DNA of 64,000 nucleotides, taken from assembly GCA_947498705.1 (NCBI GenBank), contig CANMLW010000010.1, positions 62,001-126,000 of the forward strand, given 5' to 3'. Under the pieces are notes generated by a model that did no database searches, was not told where the DNA came from, and saw only the letters and a program-made list of their open reading frames with translations. The position numbers were made by a program, and so were the translations under genes. The DNA is from an uncultured Aquimarina sp. (GTDB lineage Bacteria; Bacteroidota; Bacteroidia; Flavobacteriales; Flavobacteriaceae). Positions 9,540 through 18,446 of this stretch are shown here, in pieces (the stretch's first letter is position 1; each line of letters starts with the position of its first letter).

Positions 9540-11162
9540 ATGAAGAAATTACTTATTTTATTTTTATATCTCTTGACAATTCAAAATAACAATGCGCAAG
9601 AGCAAAGGTTTACCAGACAAGACACTTTAAGAGGTTCAATAACCAAAGAACGTGCATGGTGGGATGTTACCTATTACCATCTTGACATTGCAGTTAATCC
9701 AGAAAAAAAATCTATTTCAGGGAAGAACACCATTTTTTATAAAGTAATAAAGGAACACAACACAATGCAAATTGATTTGCAACCGCCTTTAAAAATAGAA
9801 AAAGTAGTTCAGAACTCTTTGCAACTTAAAGTAACTTCTGAAGGCAATGCACATTTTGTTTCTTTAGTTACACCACAAAAAGAAAATCAGCTTAACTCTA
9901 TAGAGGTTTATTATAGTGGTAAACCAAGAGAAGCTGTTAATGCACCCTGGGATGGTGGAATTTCATGGAAAAAAGATCAAAATGGGCAACATTTCATTGC
10001 TTCTTCTTGTCAAGGAATAGGAGCAAGCATATGGTGGCCCAATAAAGATCATATGTATGATGAAGTGGATAGTCTTCTAATTAGTGTAAATGTGCCTAAA
10101 GATCTAATGAACGTTTCTAATGGACAATTACGAAATATAGAAGAACATGATAACGCAACCAAAACATATCATTGGTTTGTAAACAACCCTATTAATAACT
10201 ATGGCGTTAATATCAATATAGGGGATTATATCGAGTTTACAGAAAACTACAAGGGTGAAAAAGGAAACTTACCCATGAATTATTATGTTTTGAGAGACAA
10301 TTTACACAAGGCCAAAAAACAATTTAAAGATGCTCCTAAAATGATGAAAGCATTTGAACATTGGTTTGGACCGTACCCATTTTATAAAGACGGCTATAAA
10401 TTGGTCGAAGTACCTTATTTGGGTATGGAGCATCAAAGTTCTGTAACCTATGGTAATAAGTTCTTGAATGGGTACCTCGGTACAGATCTCTCTGGTTCTG
10501 GATGGGGATTAAAATTTGATTTTATTATCATTCACGAATCCGGTCATGAATGGTTCGCAAATAACATCACCAATAAAGATATAGCTGATATGTGGATTCA
10601 CGAAGGATTTACAGCTTATTCAGAAAGTTTATTCCTGGACTATTATTATGGTAAAAAAGCTGCTTCAGAATATGTAATTGGAACTAGACAAAGAATTGCT
10701 AATGACAGACCGGTTATAGGTATATATGGAGTTAATAAAGAAGGATCCAGTGACATGTACTTTAAAGGCTCAAATATGTTACATACATTGCGTCAACTTG
10801 TGGATAATGATAAAAAATGGAGGTCGATATTAAGAGGACTAAATACTACTTTTTATCATCAAACAGTAACCACCCAACAAATAGAAAATTACATTTCTAA
10901 AGCTACAGATATGGATCTTACTTATTTTTTTGATCAATATCTTAGAAATATAAAAATACCCACCTTAGAGTATACTTATAAAAACAATAATTTAAAATAT
11001 AGATATACTAATATCGTGAAAGGTTTTGCTATACCTTTAAGAATTCTTATTGACAACAAACCTCATTGGATACACCCAACATCTAACTGGCAAGAACAAA
11101 AAGTAGACGGTAACGTTCTAAAAGTGGATCCTAATTTCTATGTTGACTCTAAATCATTATAA
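9540..11162 (+). CDS. Secreted M1 family metallopeptidase (aminopeptidase N-like)
   Basis: This is a zinc aminopeptidase of 540 aa from the chosen start. The chosen ATG gives a clean signal peptide ending 'NNNAQ'; a longer frame from 9492 lacks one. The M1 hallmarks are present: the substrate-binding 'GMEH' motif at 295-298 (GxMEN in the classic enzymes) and the zinc site HESGH (332-336) with Glu355 exactly 19 residues after the second His ('WIHEGF'). The N-terminal beta domain (about 35-230) is intact. The protein is shorter than full aminopeptidase N, as is usual for Bacteroidota M1 peptidases lacking the long C-terminal ARM region. It may act with the preceding M28 enzyme in extracytoplasmic peptide breakdown. 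Confidence 0.88.
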   Translation: MKKLLILFLYLLTIQNNNAQEQRFTRQDTLRGSITKERAWWDVTYYHLDIAVNPEKKSISGKNTIFYKVIKEHNTMQIDLQPPLKIEKVVQNSLQLKVTSEGNAHFVSLVTPQKENQLNSIEVYYSGKPREAVNAPWDGGISWKKDQNGQHFIASSCQGIGASIWWPNKDHMYDEVDSLLISVNVPKDLMNVSNGQLRNIEEHDNATKTYHWFVNNPINNYGVNINIGDYIEFTENYKGEKGNLPMNYYVLRDNLHKAKKQFKDAPKMMKAFEHWFGPYPFYKDGYKLVEVPYLGMEHQSSVTYGNKFLNGYLGTDLSGSGWGLKFDFIIIHESGHEWFANNITNKDIADMWIHEGFTAYSESLFLDYYYGKKAASEYVIGTRQRIANDRPVIGIYGVNKEGSSDMYFKGSNMLHTLRQLVDNDKKWRSILRGLNTTFYHQTVTTQQIENYISKATDMDLTYFFDQYLRNIKIPTLEYTYKNNNLKYRYTNIVKGFAIPLRILIDNKPHWIHPTSNWQEQKVDGNVLKVDPNFYVDSKSL

Positions 11163-11224
11163 TAAAACAGGTCGTAACAAAGTTTTTTTTGATATTTATC
11201 AAATAATGATAGTTTAGTGTGTTA

Positions 11225-11232
11225 TACATTTG
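11225..11232 (+). promoter_or_regulatory. Possible -7 promoter element for the DUF2867 gene
   Basis: TACATTTG matches TAnnTTTG and sits 47 bp before the start codon. No clear TTG is found at the expected -33 spacing. Confidence 0.35.
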
Positions 11233-11279
11233 TATAGAGTACGGCCGAAGTATGACATTAAAAATAATAATCTAAACAA

Positions 11280-11822
11280 ATGAGAATAAAAGAAGTTAAT
11301 TTTCCAAAAAACTCTATGCTATCAAACTCTAAATATGATTACTCTGATAGTTTTTCCGGAGCTCTAATCAATACAACAGCTCCTGACATAAAAGATATTG
11401 GAAATGCTTTTTTTCTATCATCGCCACAGTGGGTTGATCATCTATTTAAGGTAAGAAATAAAATTGTGGCACTATTTGGTTTAAAAACAGGAACCACAGG
11501 CGTTGTTCAAAAAAAAGACTTTTTAGTCAACACTTTTGATTTTGAAAAAGGAAAACGTATCGGGATTTTTAAAATTTATAACCATAATGATCATGAGTTA
11601 ATCCTTGGAGAAAATGACAAACATCTAGATTTTAAAGTATCTCTTTTAGCAAGTGCAGAATCACAATCAAAAAAGAAGTTGACGATCTCTACTATTGTGA
11701 AATATCATAATTTTTGGGGGAAACTATATTTTTTTCCGGTAAAACCTTTTCATAAAATAATTGTAAAAAGCATGCTCAAAAAAACCATTGAACAAATAGA
11801 AAACAGCTCGACACTAGCCTAA
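11280..11822 (+). CDS. DUF2867 domain-containing protein
   Basis: This 180-aa soluble protein has no signal peptide. The sequence 'FFLSSPQWVDHLFKVRNKIVALFGLKTG' followed by a beta-rich second half ('DKHLDFKVSLLAS', 'VKYHNFWGKLYFFPVKPFHKIIV') is characteristic of DUF2867, whose fold resembles SRPBCC-type lipid or ligand-binding proteins. The molecular role is not established. It is monocistronic: the next gene is convergent with only a 4-bp gap between stop codons. Confidence 0.75.
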   Translation: MRIKEVNFPKNSMLSNSKYDYSDSFSGALINTTAPDIKDIGNAFFLSSPQWVDHLFKVRNKIVALFGLKTGTTGVVQKKDFLVNTFDFEKGKRIGIFKIYNHNDHELILGENDKHLDFKVSLLASAESQSKKKLTISTIVKYHNFWGKLYFFPVKPFHKIIVKSMLKKTIEQIENSSTLA

Positions 11823-11826
11823 AAAG

Positions 11827-12651
11827 CTACCACCACACAATAAAAAAGCGTTGATATTTAGTTTTTGATATTTTCATCCATACCAACGGAGATCTTTTTT
11901 TAGAAAGTACTATTTCTATTTGTTGTCTTGCTTTTTTATAAGTTAACCAATCATTACAGTTTTTTGGATTCACAATCCAATCTTTCTTTATCGGTATAAA
12001 GAACTGGAAAGCTCCATATACCTCTTTGACAAAAGATTCACTCTTTAACCAAAAACCAACAATACAGTTATTATTAAGATATGGTACTTTTAGATTTTGC
12101 ATTGATAAAGGAACAAATAGACATCCCATAAAAGCTATTTTTTGTTGTATACTATCCCTTCGTATTCCTAAGTTATCAAGAATTTCTCGTGTTTCATCTT
12201 TATATAACAAAGGAAACTGCTTATTTTTAAGTTTTTCTATTTTATTAATAAGTGTATCATTCATATTTGGCCCTACCCACCTATTCAACTCATTTTTTAC
12301 CAGACAGTTATATAAATAAAACTTATATACAAATTCTACATGTAATACGCTATTCTCTTTTTGATCAAATAGAATAAAATCGAGCTCACCAATGGTAACT
12401 GTATTGTCAAATACCTGTTTGTTTTTTACTAGAGTACGGTATCTTTCTGACTTTTTTATATAGAAGTCAAAAAAACTTTCTATACGTTTACCCAGTACTT
12501 CATTTTCATGTAGCCCAAATTTTTCTTCATCTAATTGTGGAGGTATCGTAGATATACCTTCAAAATCAAATAATGGTATCTCAAATAAGGATTCTTCTTC
12601 CCATAACGGAAAACTACTTAAAAATCCCAAATATTCATTTCTCATTGACAT
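11827..12651 (-). CDS. DUF1853 family protein
   Basis: This 274-aa cytoplasmic protein of unknown function resembles DUF1853 members. It shows 'GELDFILFDQ' followed by 'VLHVEFVYKFYLY', an acidic/beta arrangement that could be a PD-(D/E)xK-like nuclease fold (E, D and the E of 'HVEF'); that fold idea is inference. A second Met at residue 3 is an alternative start. It lies 11 bp after the stop of the hybrid kinase gene on the same strand, so it is probably translated from the kinase transcript. Confidence 0.65.
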   Translation of the reverse strand: MSMRNEYLGFLSSFPLWEEESLFEIPLFDFEGISTIPPQLDEEKFGLHENEVLGKRIESFFDFYIKKSERYRTLVKNKQVFDNTVTIGELDFILFDQKENSVLHVEFVYKFYLYNCLVKNELNRWVGPNMNDTLINKIEKLKNKQFPLLYKDETREILDNLGIRRDSIQQKIAFMGCLFVPLSMQNLKVPYLNNNCIVGFWLKSESFVKEVYGAFQFFIPIKKDWIVNPKNCNDWLTYKKARQQIEIVLSKKRSPLVWMKISKTKYQRFFIVWW

Positions 12652-12662
12652 TTCGGGAACAA

Positions 12663-14732
12663 CTAACTCTGAAAAAACTGAAAGTATTTATTAAGCATTG
12701 GCTTTAATATTTTTCTATCTACTGGTTTTGACACGAAATCGTCACAGCCGGCATTTAATGCCTTTTTGATATCTTCTTCTGTAGAATACGCAGTTTGCGC
12801 TATAATAGGTATGTTAGGTCTTATTTTTTTTATTTTTCTTGTAGCAGTATACCCATCCATTATTGGCATTCGTATATCCATTAAGATTAAGTCTATATGT
12901 TCATTGTTACTACAAAGTTCTACCGCTTCCTTTCCATTTTCTGCACGATGTATAACAAATTTATAATTATTCATTTTTAACAATATTGTCTTTAGAAACA
13001 AAAAATTAACATCACCATCTTCGACAATTAAGATAACTTGTTTTAAGGGTACATCTGACATATTTTCTGAGGGGGTATTTTTATTGTGTTTTGAGGGGTT
13101 TATGATTGGTAAATATGGTAACGATAAAACAAATGTAGAACCTTCATTAAACCTCGAAGTAAAATCAATGGTTCCTCCTATCAATTTTGCATTTTTCTGT
13201 GCTATAGATAAACCAAGCCCTAAACCATCATAACTTTTGGTAACCTCTTTTTCTGATTGGGAAAAATTTCTAAATATTAAATCCTGATCCTCATTTTTAA
13301 TACCTATGCCCGTATCTTTAACACTAATTACCAACAACTTATCTTTTACTTCACACAAAATCTCAACAACGCCATTACTGGTAAATTTTATAGCATTATC
13401 GATAAGGTTAAATAAGATTTTATTAATTTTCAATCTATCAATTAAAACAATACTTTGATCTTCTGACAAAGTACTATTAAAACGGATAGCAATATTTTTA
13501 CTTATTGCTTTATTTTGAAAATCCAGAAATAGCGTCTGTAACACTTTATTAATATCGGTTTCTTCCTGTTTTACTATTACTTGATTTGTTTCTAATTTCG
13601 AAATTTCTATAATATCATCAATAATGTTTATTAACTGATTACTGCTATCCATAATAATTTTAGAATATTCTTTTTGAACATTGGGTGTGATCTCCGGATC
13701 ATTTAGTAATTCTGAAAAACCAATAATCCCATTCATAGGTGTTCTTATCTCATGTGATATATTATGAATAAATGCAGTCTTAAGCTTGTTACTTTCTTCT
13801 GCACGTACTTTTGCAATATTTAATTCCTTTGTTTTCTGAAGAATTAAGTATTTAAGGTATCTGTTAAGTAAAAGAATTGCCATTAAAATTAGAAGAATCG
13901 CAGCTGTAAGTGTTATCCAAAATCTTGTTTTCTTATAAAAAGGAACTACTGCTTGATATAGCCAGTTATCAAAAATAACTTCTTTCTCATTATTGGTTAT
14001 TCCTGCAATAACTTTTGCAAATATTTGATTAAGAATTACATTATCTTTTTGAACACCAATACTAGCAGAATACTTGTATCTGGTTTCTGCAACTACTTTA
14101 AGGTTATCAAGGTTTTCTGTTTTAATTAAATAATTGGTGATTGCTTTTATTCCTATAAAAGCATCGTACTCTCCCGAACTAACTTTTTTTAAACTGGCTA
14201 GATCATCGATTTCATTAACAATACTCAAGTCCTTTTCATCCTCTTTCAAGGTTTCTATAATTGCATATCCTTTCGGGATAGTAATTAATTTATCACTAAA
14301 ATCATTGATTTCGGTACCATGATCTTCATTTTTTCTAGTTACAATTACATAATTGGATTCAAAAAATTGTCCATAAAAATTCAGGTATTTTTCTCGTAAA
14401 GGTGTTTGTTGTATTTCTAAAACAATATCAACTTTATTGTTTTTTGCATCATCTATGACAGATTTCCAATCTTTATATAACTCGCGTTTAAACTTATAAT
14501 TGATTTTATCTTCGATAAGCAATAGGTAATCCACCAAAATACCATCTATTTGCTTTTTTTCATTAATAAATTGATATGGTGCATAATACGGAAATAATGC
14601 AATAGAAATACTATCATTATTTTTTAACCAATCCTTCTCTTCTTTGGTAAGTATATTCGTAGAGTTAGAACAAGAAAAAACTAGGGCCAACACGATTGTT
14701 GAAAAGAAAGTATATAGTAATTTTTTGAACAT
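12663..14732 (-). CDS. Hybrid sensor histidine kinase with periplasmic SBP_bac_3 domain and receiver domain (BvgS-like)
   Basis: From the chosen Met (689 aa) there is a lipoprotein-like signal ('VFSC'), a periplasmic solute-binding-type domain (about 30-260, 'DSISIALFPYYAPYQFI'), one membrane helix (about 268-292), and an HisKA domain with phospho-acceptor His327 in 'NISHEIRTPMNG'. An HATPase domain follows ('LIDNAIKFT', 'DTGIGI', 'GLGLGLSIA'), then a receiver domain with 'LILMDIRMPIMDGY' and the conserved Lys in 'VSKPVD'. A longer frame starts at 14804 but puts a hydrophilic leader before the signal. The domains are complete, so phosphorelay to a separate HPt or regulator is expected, although none is encoded next to it. 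It is a paralogue of the next kinase upstream. Confidence 0.88.
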   Translation of the reverse strand: MFKKLLYTFFSTIVLALVFSCSNSTNILTKEEKDWLKNNDSISIALFPYYAPYQFINEKKQIDGILVDYLLLIEDKINYKFKRELYKDWKSVIDDAKNNKVDIVLEIQQTPLREKYLNFYGQFFESNYVIVTRKNEDHGTEINDFSDKLITIPKGYAIIETLKEDEKDLSIVNEIDDLASLKKVSSGEYDAFIGIKAITNYLIKTENLDNLKVVAETRYKYSASIGVQKDNVILNQIFAKVIAGITNNEKEVIFDNWLYQAVVPFYKKTRFWITLTAAILLILMAILLLNRYLKYLILQKTKELNIAKVRAEESNKLKTAFIHNISHEIRTPMNGIIGFSELLNDPEITPNVQKEYSKIIMDSSNQLINIIDDIIEISKLETNQVIVKQEETDINKVLQTLFLDFQNKAISKNIAIRFNSTLSEDQSIVLIDRLKINKILFNLIDNAIKFTSNGVVEILCEVKDKLLVISVKDTGIGIKNEDQDLIFRNFSQSEKEVTKSYDGLGLGLSIAQKNAKLIGGTIDFTSRFNEGSTFVLSLPYLPIINPSKHNKNTPSENMSDVPLKQVILIVEDGDVNFLFLKTILLKMNNYKFVIHRAENGKEAVELCSNNEHIDLILMDIRMPIMDGYTATRKIKKIRPNIPIIAQTAYSTEEDIKKALNAGCDDFVSKPVDRKILKPMLNKYFQFFQS

Positions 14733-14913
14733 AATTTTACTAATTGGTTCTTTACCTTTCTTCCCTTTTTTAATAAAGATACTATTTAATACTAACACTT
14801 TCAAAAAAACGATGGGCTTATTTACAAGTACTATGTATCTACATTATCTATTGTTAACTTATTACAAGTCTTAATAAGTAATTTATCTTCTTTATTTTCG
14901 ACAAAATACTTTT

Positions 14914-16977
14914 CTAAGATACTTTTAGGGGTAAATATTTGTTAATTATTCTTTTAAGTGATTTTAGGTTTACTGGTTTTGAGATAAAATCATCACAACC
15001 TGCTTTATAGGCATTTTTAACATCCGTTTTACTAGTGTAGGCTGTTTGCGCAATTACAGGAAGATTAGGGTACATCTCTTTTATTTTTTTAGTTGCTTCA
15101 TACCCATTCATGATAGGCATTTTTATATCCATCAAAATCAAGTCTACACTATTTTCTTCACAAAATGATACAGCTTCTTTTCCATTCTTTGCTCTTTGAA
15201 TAGTAAAATTATACTCCTCCATTTTCACCAAAATTGTTTTAAGTACTAAAAAATTGACATCACCATCTTCTGTGATTAAAATCATATAATGTTTGTCGAT
15301 AATACTTTTGGTATCAGGTTTTGAATTATCTGTAACCTTTCTTTTGACTGGTTGATAAGGTAGTTCTAGCCTAAAAGTAGAGCCTTTATCCAAAATAGAT
15401 GAAAACGACAAATTACCTCCCATCATTTTCGTATTTTCTAAAGCAATGGTTAGCCCTAAACCTAAACCCTGATATACTTTTGATATTTGATCTTCGGCTT
15501 TAGAAAAACTCTTAAATATATTTTTATGCTCTTTTGGATCTATACCAATACCCGAATCTCGAACACTAATCATTGCTGAATTATTTTTTATCATAACAGT
15601 AATCATAACAGCTCCCTGATTAGTAAACGTAATGGCATTTTCTATCAATGCATTAATGGTTTTGGTAAACTTAGCCTCATCTATCATCATAACTCCTTGA
15701 TCCTCTTCAATTGTGTTATGAACAATTAATTCGATGCCCTTTTTCTTTGCGATAATTCTATATGTAGAAAATATAGTATCGAGTAATTTTAAAATATCTA
15801 CTGCAGCTAGGTATAGTTTTACTTGTTTGGTTTGTAGTTTTGAAATTTCAAGGGTATTATCCATATTATCAATAAGTCTTTTACAACTGTTAATGATAAT
15901 CTCTGTATAGGTTATTTTTTCATTAGTTGTAATCTTTTCTTTTTTAAGATGTTTAGAAAAAAGAAGGATATTATTTATAGGAGTTTTGATTTCGTTTGAT
16001 ATATTCTTTATAAATGCTGTTTTTAAACGATTATCATTTTCTGCCAAATCTATTGCTTGCTTCAATGCATTAGTTTTTTGCATAACAATATGTCCCAAAT
16101 AAAAATTTACATCGACTATAATTATTAGTAATAACAGAAAGAATATAACAATCGGTATAAAAAAATTAACTTTTCTGTACAATGGCACTGTTTTTACATA
16201 TAGCCAATTCTCTACAACATCTTGTTTTTCTGCATTAGAAATATTTTTTAAAGCTTTTTTTATAATTTTATTTAAAATTTTGGCTTCCTTATTTACTGCA
16301 ATACCGGGAGCATACGAATAGCGGGATTCTCCCACAACATTCAAATTGGGCAAGTTTTTAGAATTAATCAAATAATTAGCAACAGTTCTGGGGCCGATAT
16401 AAGCATACTCTTCCCCTTTCTGGACTTGTTCTATCGATTCAATTTCATTAACATACGTCTGAATTTTTATTTTCGGATATTTTTCACGTAAAAAATCATC
16501 TGGCGGATACCCCAGAGGAATCGCAACGGTTTTATTAGTTAAATCTTCTAACTTTAACCCAAAGGGGGTTTTGTCAGAAGAGACTATTACATAAGGTGTA
16601 TCGAATAAAGGATCGTGAAAACTTAGATATTTACTACGAGTTAAGGTATACTGAGCTTCCAGAATCATATCTGTTTTTTTTGTTTTGAGATCGCTCAATA
16701 CTTTAGACCAGTCCGAGTAGTGTTTTCTTGCAAATCTATGATCTATTTTTTCTTCTATGAGATCCAGATAGTCTATAAAAATTCCTTCAATCTCATCATT
16801 TTTATTTATGAATTGATAAGGAGGATAATAAGGGAATAAAGCAATACTAATAGAATCGTTTTCTTTAAGCCATTTTATCTCTGTCTCTGACAAAATTTTT
16901 TCATTATTACAAGAAAAAGATAGTAATATACAAGGTATATATACTAGGGGTATAAGTAGAGATTTGATTTTAATCAT
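14914..16977 (-). CDS. Hybrid histidine kinase paralogue lacking the phospho-acceptor histidine
   Basis: This 687-aa protein has the same architecture as its downstream paralogue: a lipoprotein-like signal ('LSFSC'), a solute-binding-type sensor (about 30-260), a membrane helix (about 268-290), HisKA, HATPase and receiver domains. The H-box reads 'NISNEIKTP', so Asn328 (codon AAC, 15994-15996) replaces the phospho-acceptor His. The ATPase N-box ('LIENAITFT'), G1 ('DSGIGI') and G2 ('GLGLGLTIA') motifs look intact, as does the receiver Asp in 'LILMDIKMPIMNGY'. It may therefore bind ATP and phosphorylate a partner in trans, or act only as a sensor in a heterodimer. The gene precedes its paralogue by about 180 bp on the same strand. 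Confidence 0.87.
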   Translation of the reverse strand: MIKIKSLLIPLVYIPCILLSFSCNNEKILSETEIKWLKENDSISIALFPYYPPYQFINKNDEIEGIFIDYLDLIEEKIDHRFARKHYSDWSKVLSDLKTKKTDMILEAQYTLTRSKYLSFHDPLFDTPYVIVSSDKTPFGLKLEDLTNKTVAIPLGYPPDDFLREKYPKIKIQTYVNEIESIEQVQKGEEYAYIGPRTVANYLINSKNLPNLNVVGESRYSYAPGIAVNKEAKILNKIIKKALKNISNAEKQDVVENWLYVKTVPLYRKVNFFIPIVIFFLLLLIIIVDVNFYLGHIVMQKTNALKQAIDLAENDNRLKTAFIKNISNEIKTPINNILLFSKHLKKEKITTNEKITYTEIIINSCKRLIDNMDNTLEISKLQTKQVKLYLAAVDILKLLDTIFSTYRIIAKKKGIELIVHNTIEEDQGVMMIDEAKFTKTINALIENAITFTNQGAVMITVMIKNNSAMISVRDSGIGIDPKEHKNIFKSFSKAEDQISKVYQGLGLGLTIALENTKMMGGNLSFSSILDKGSTFRLELPYQPVKRKVTDNSKPDTKSIIDKHYMILITEDGDVNFLVLKTILVKMEEYNFTIQRAKNGKEAVSFCEENSVDLILMDIKMPIMNGYEATKKIKEMYPNLPVIAQTAYTSKTDVKNAYKAGCDDFISKPVNLKSLKRIINKYLPLKVS

Positions 16978-17088
16978 TTAAACAGAATATTCTAAAAAGA
17001 TGACAATGATCTAGTTAAAGATAATATAATGTTAAAATTTTTAAGCAAAAAAAGAAAATAATTTACAATTTATTAAAAACCAAAAGCG

Positions 17089-18090
17089 TTATTTATTTAT
17101 TTCTGTACCATCTGGAAACAGGGCAAATCTACCTTTTTCGGGAGCATGTACATGGTCATGACTACTCCATGGCCAACCTCCAAATTCTGTTTGTTGATAC
17201 TCCTGAATTGCTTCTCTAATTTCTATTTGACTATTCATAACAAAAGGACCATGCTTTACCACCGGTTCATTAATGGGTTTTCCTTGTAACATTAAAAAAT
17301 GAGATTCTATATTACCATTTTCGAGAACAAACTCTTGATCTGCTTGTAATATTATTTCATGAGAAACAGGAATTGTGTATCCTTCTGCAGTTATTTCTCC
17401 TCCTTTAAAGAAATAAATCGATCTATTAATTCCTTTAGAAGCCTTAGGAAAAGTAAAAGTTGCATTTGCATCTATCTTAATTGTCCAAATCGCAATTTCA
17501 TTATCAGGATCTGCCGCCCAAGAATCTGGGGCCGGTTCTGGTGCAATTGTATCTTCATCTATTTTACCGGCTACCAATGTAATCTCAGCTCCATCTCCAT
17601 TATTAATTATTGGCACATCTTCGTTCCACAGCATTTTAAAATGTGGCGGAACCATTTTTTTATCTCTGGGTAGGTTGAGCCAAATCTGAAAAAGCAAAAA
17701 TGGATTTTCCTTTTGAGTCTCTAATAACGGAAACATTTCTGAATGTTGAACACCTTTACCTGCAGTCATCCATTGCACATCACCATTACCAAAACGCCCA
17801 GCTGCTCCTAGCGAATCTGAATGATCTACCAATCCCTTCTGAACAATAGTAACGGTTTCAAAACCACGATGTGGGTGTGCAGGAAAACCAGGCACACTAC
17901 TGCCATGGTACATTCGCCATCCATCTTTTAAGGTAAAATCCTGACCAATATTACGCCCTTCTAAAGAGGCATCTGGTCCTAGTTTACCATTACCCTTTGG
18001 GTAATTATCTTCATGATACGCACAAAATAAAAAGGGATCTTGTGTTTCCCATGGGAAACCTAATGGTTTAATTTTAAGAATAGCAGACAT
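17089..18090 (-). CDS. Pirin family protein (cupin)
   Basis: This 333-aa cytoplasmic bicupin has the pirin metal-site residues His72, His74 ('HPHRGFE'), His116 and Glu118 ('GVQHSE'). Some pirins are quercetin 2,3-dioxygenases and others act as redox-responsive regulators; the sequence cannot decide which. The C-terminal cupin contains '[19 protein letters not shown]', which is typical. The protein is longer than the usual 230-300 aa because of loops in the first half. It stands alone, with a good promoter element on its upstream side. Confidence 0.88.
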   Translation of the reverse strand: MSAILKIKPLGFPWETQDPFLFCAYHEDNYPKGNGKLGPDASLEGRNIGQDFTLKDGWRMYHGSSVPGFPAHPHRGFETVTIVQKGLVDHSDSLGAAGRFGNGDVQWMTAGKGVQHSEMFPLLETQKENPFLLFQIWLNLPRDKKMVPPHFKMLWNEDVPIINNGDGAEITLVAGKIDEDTIAPEPAPDSWAADPDNEIAIWTIKIDANATFTFPKASKGINRSIYFFKGGEITAEGYTIPVSHEIILQADQEFVLENGNIESHFLMLQGKPINEPVVKHGPFVMNSQIEIREAIQEYQQTEFGGWPWSSHDHVHAPEKGRFALFPDGTEINK

Positions 18091-18446
18091 AATTTATGTA
18101 TTAATAATAATGACCTTATTTACATTACAAATTTAAATGATTTATTCGTTATAATTTTACAAGCATTTCTAAAGGAAGAGTTAAGTTCATTTTATTGATC
18201 TATTCTTGTTAAATACCATTTTTAACTTCTTCTTTTTGCTTAGTCGATATGACCTGTGAACCTTACCATTAATACTACAACGTTATAAATTGATGTATTT
18301 TAAGTCTATAAACATCCTGTTAATCTACAATTCTTAACCATTCAGCTAATTTGTTTTTATACCCTCCTACTTATATCTATCTTTTACTTTTTATTAATTC
18401 TTACACTATTATAAAACTCAATTTTTTTTAATAAAAACCAATACAA
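18091..18446. other. Intergenic region between divergent pirin and T9SS-protein genes
   Basis: This 356-bp AT-rich divergent promoter region holds the pirin promoter element on the minus strand. I find no hairpin, repeat or plausible small gene, and no clear TAnnTTTG for the rightward gene. Confidence 0.5.
18128..18135 (-). promoter_or_regulatory. Possible -7 promoter element for the pirin gene
   Basis: On the minus strand TAAATTTG matches TAnnTTTG, 37 bp before the pirin ATG. A TTG triplet lies 24 bp further upstream (18160-18162), slightly farther than ideal. Confidence 0.45.
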
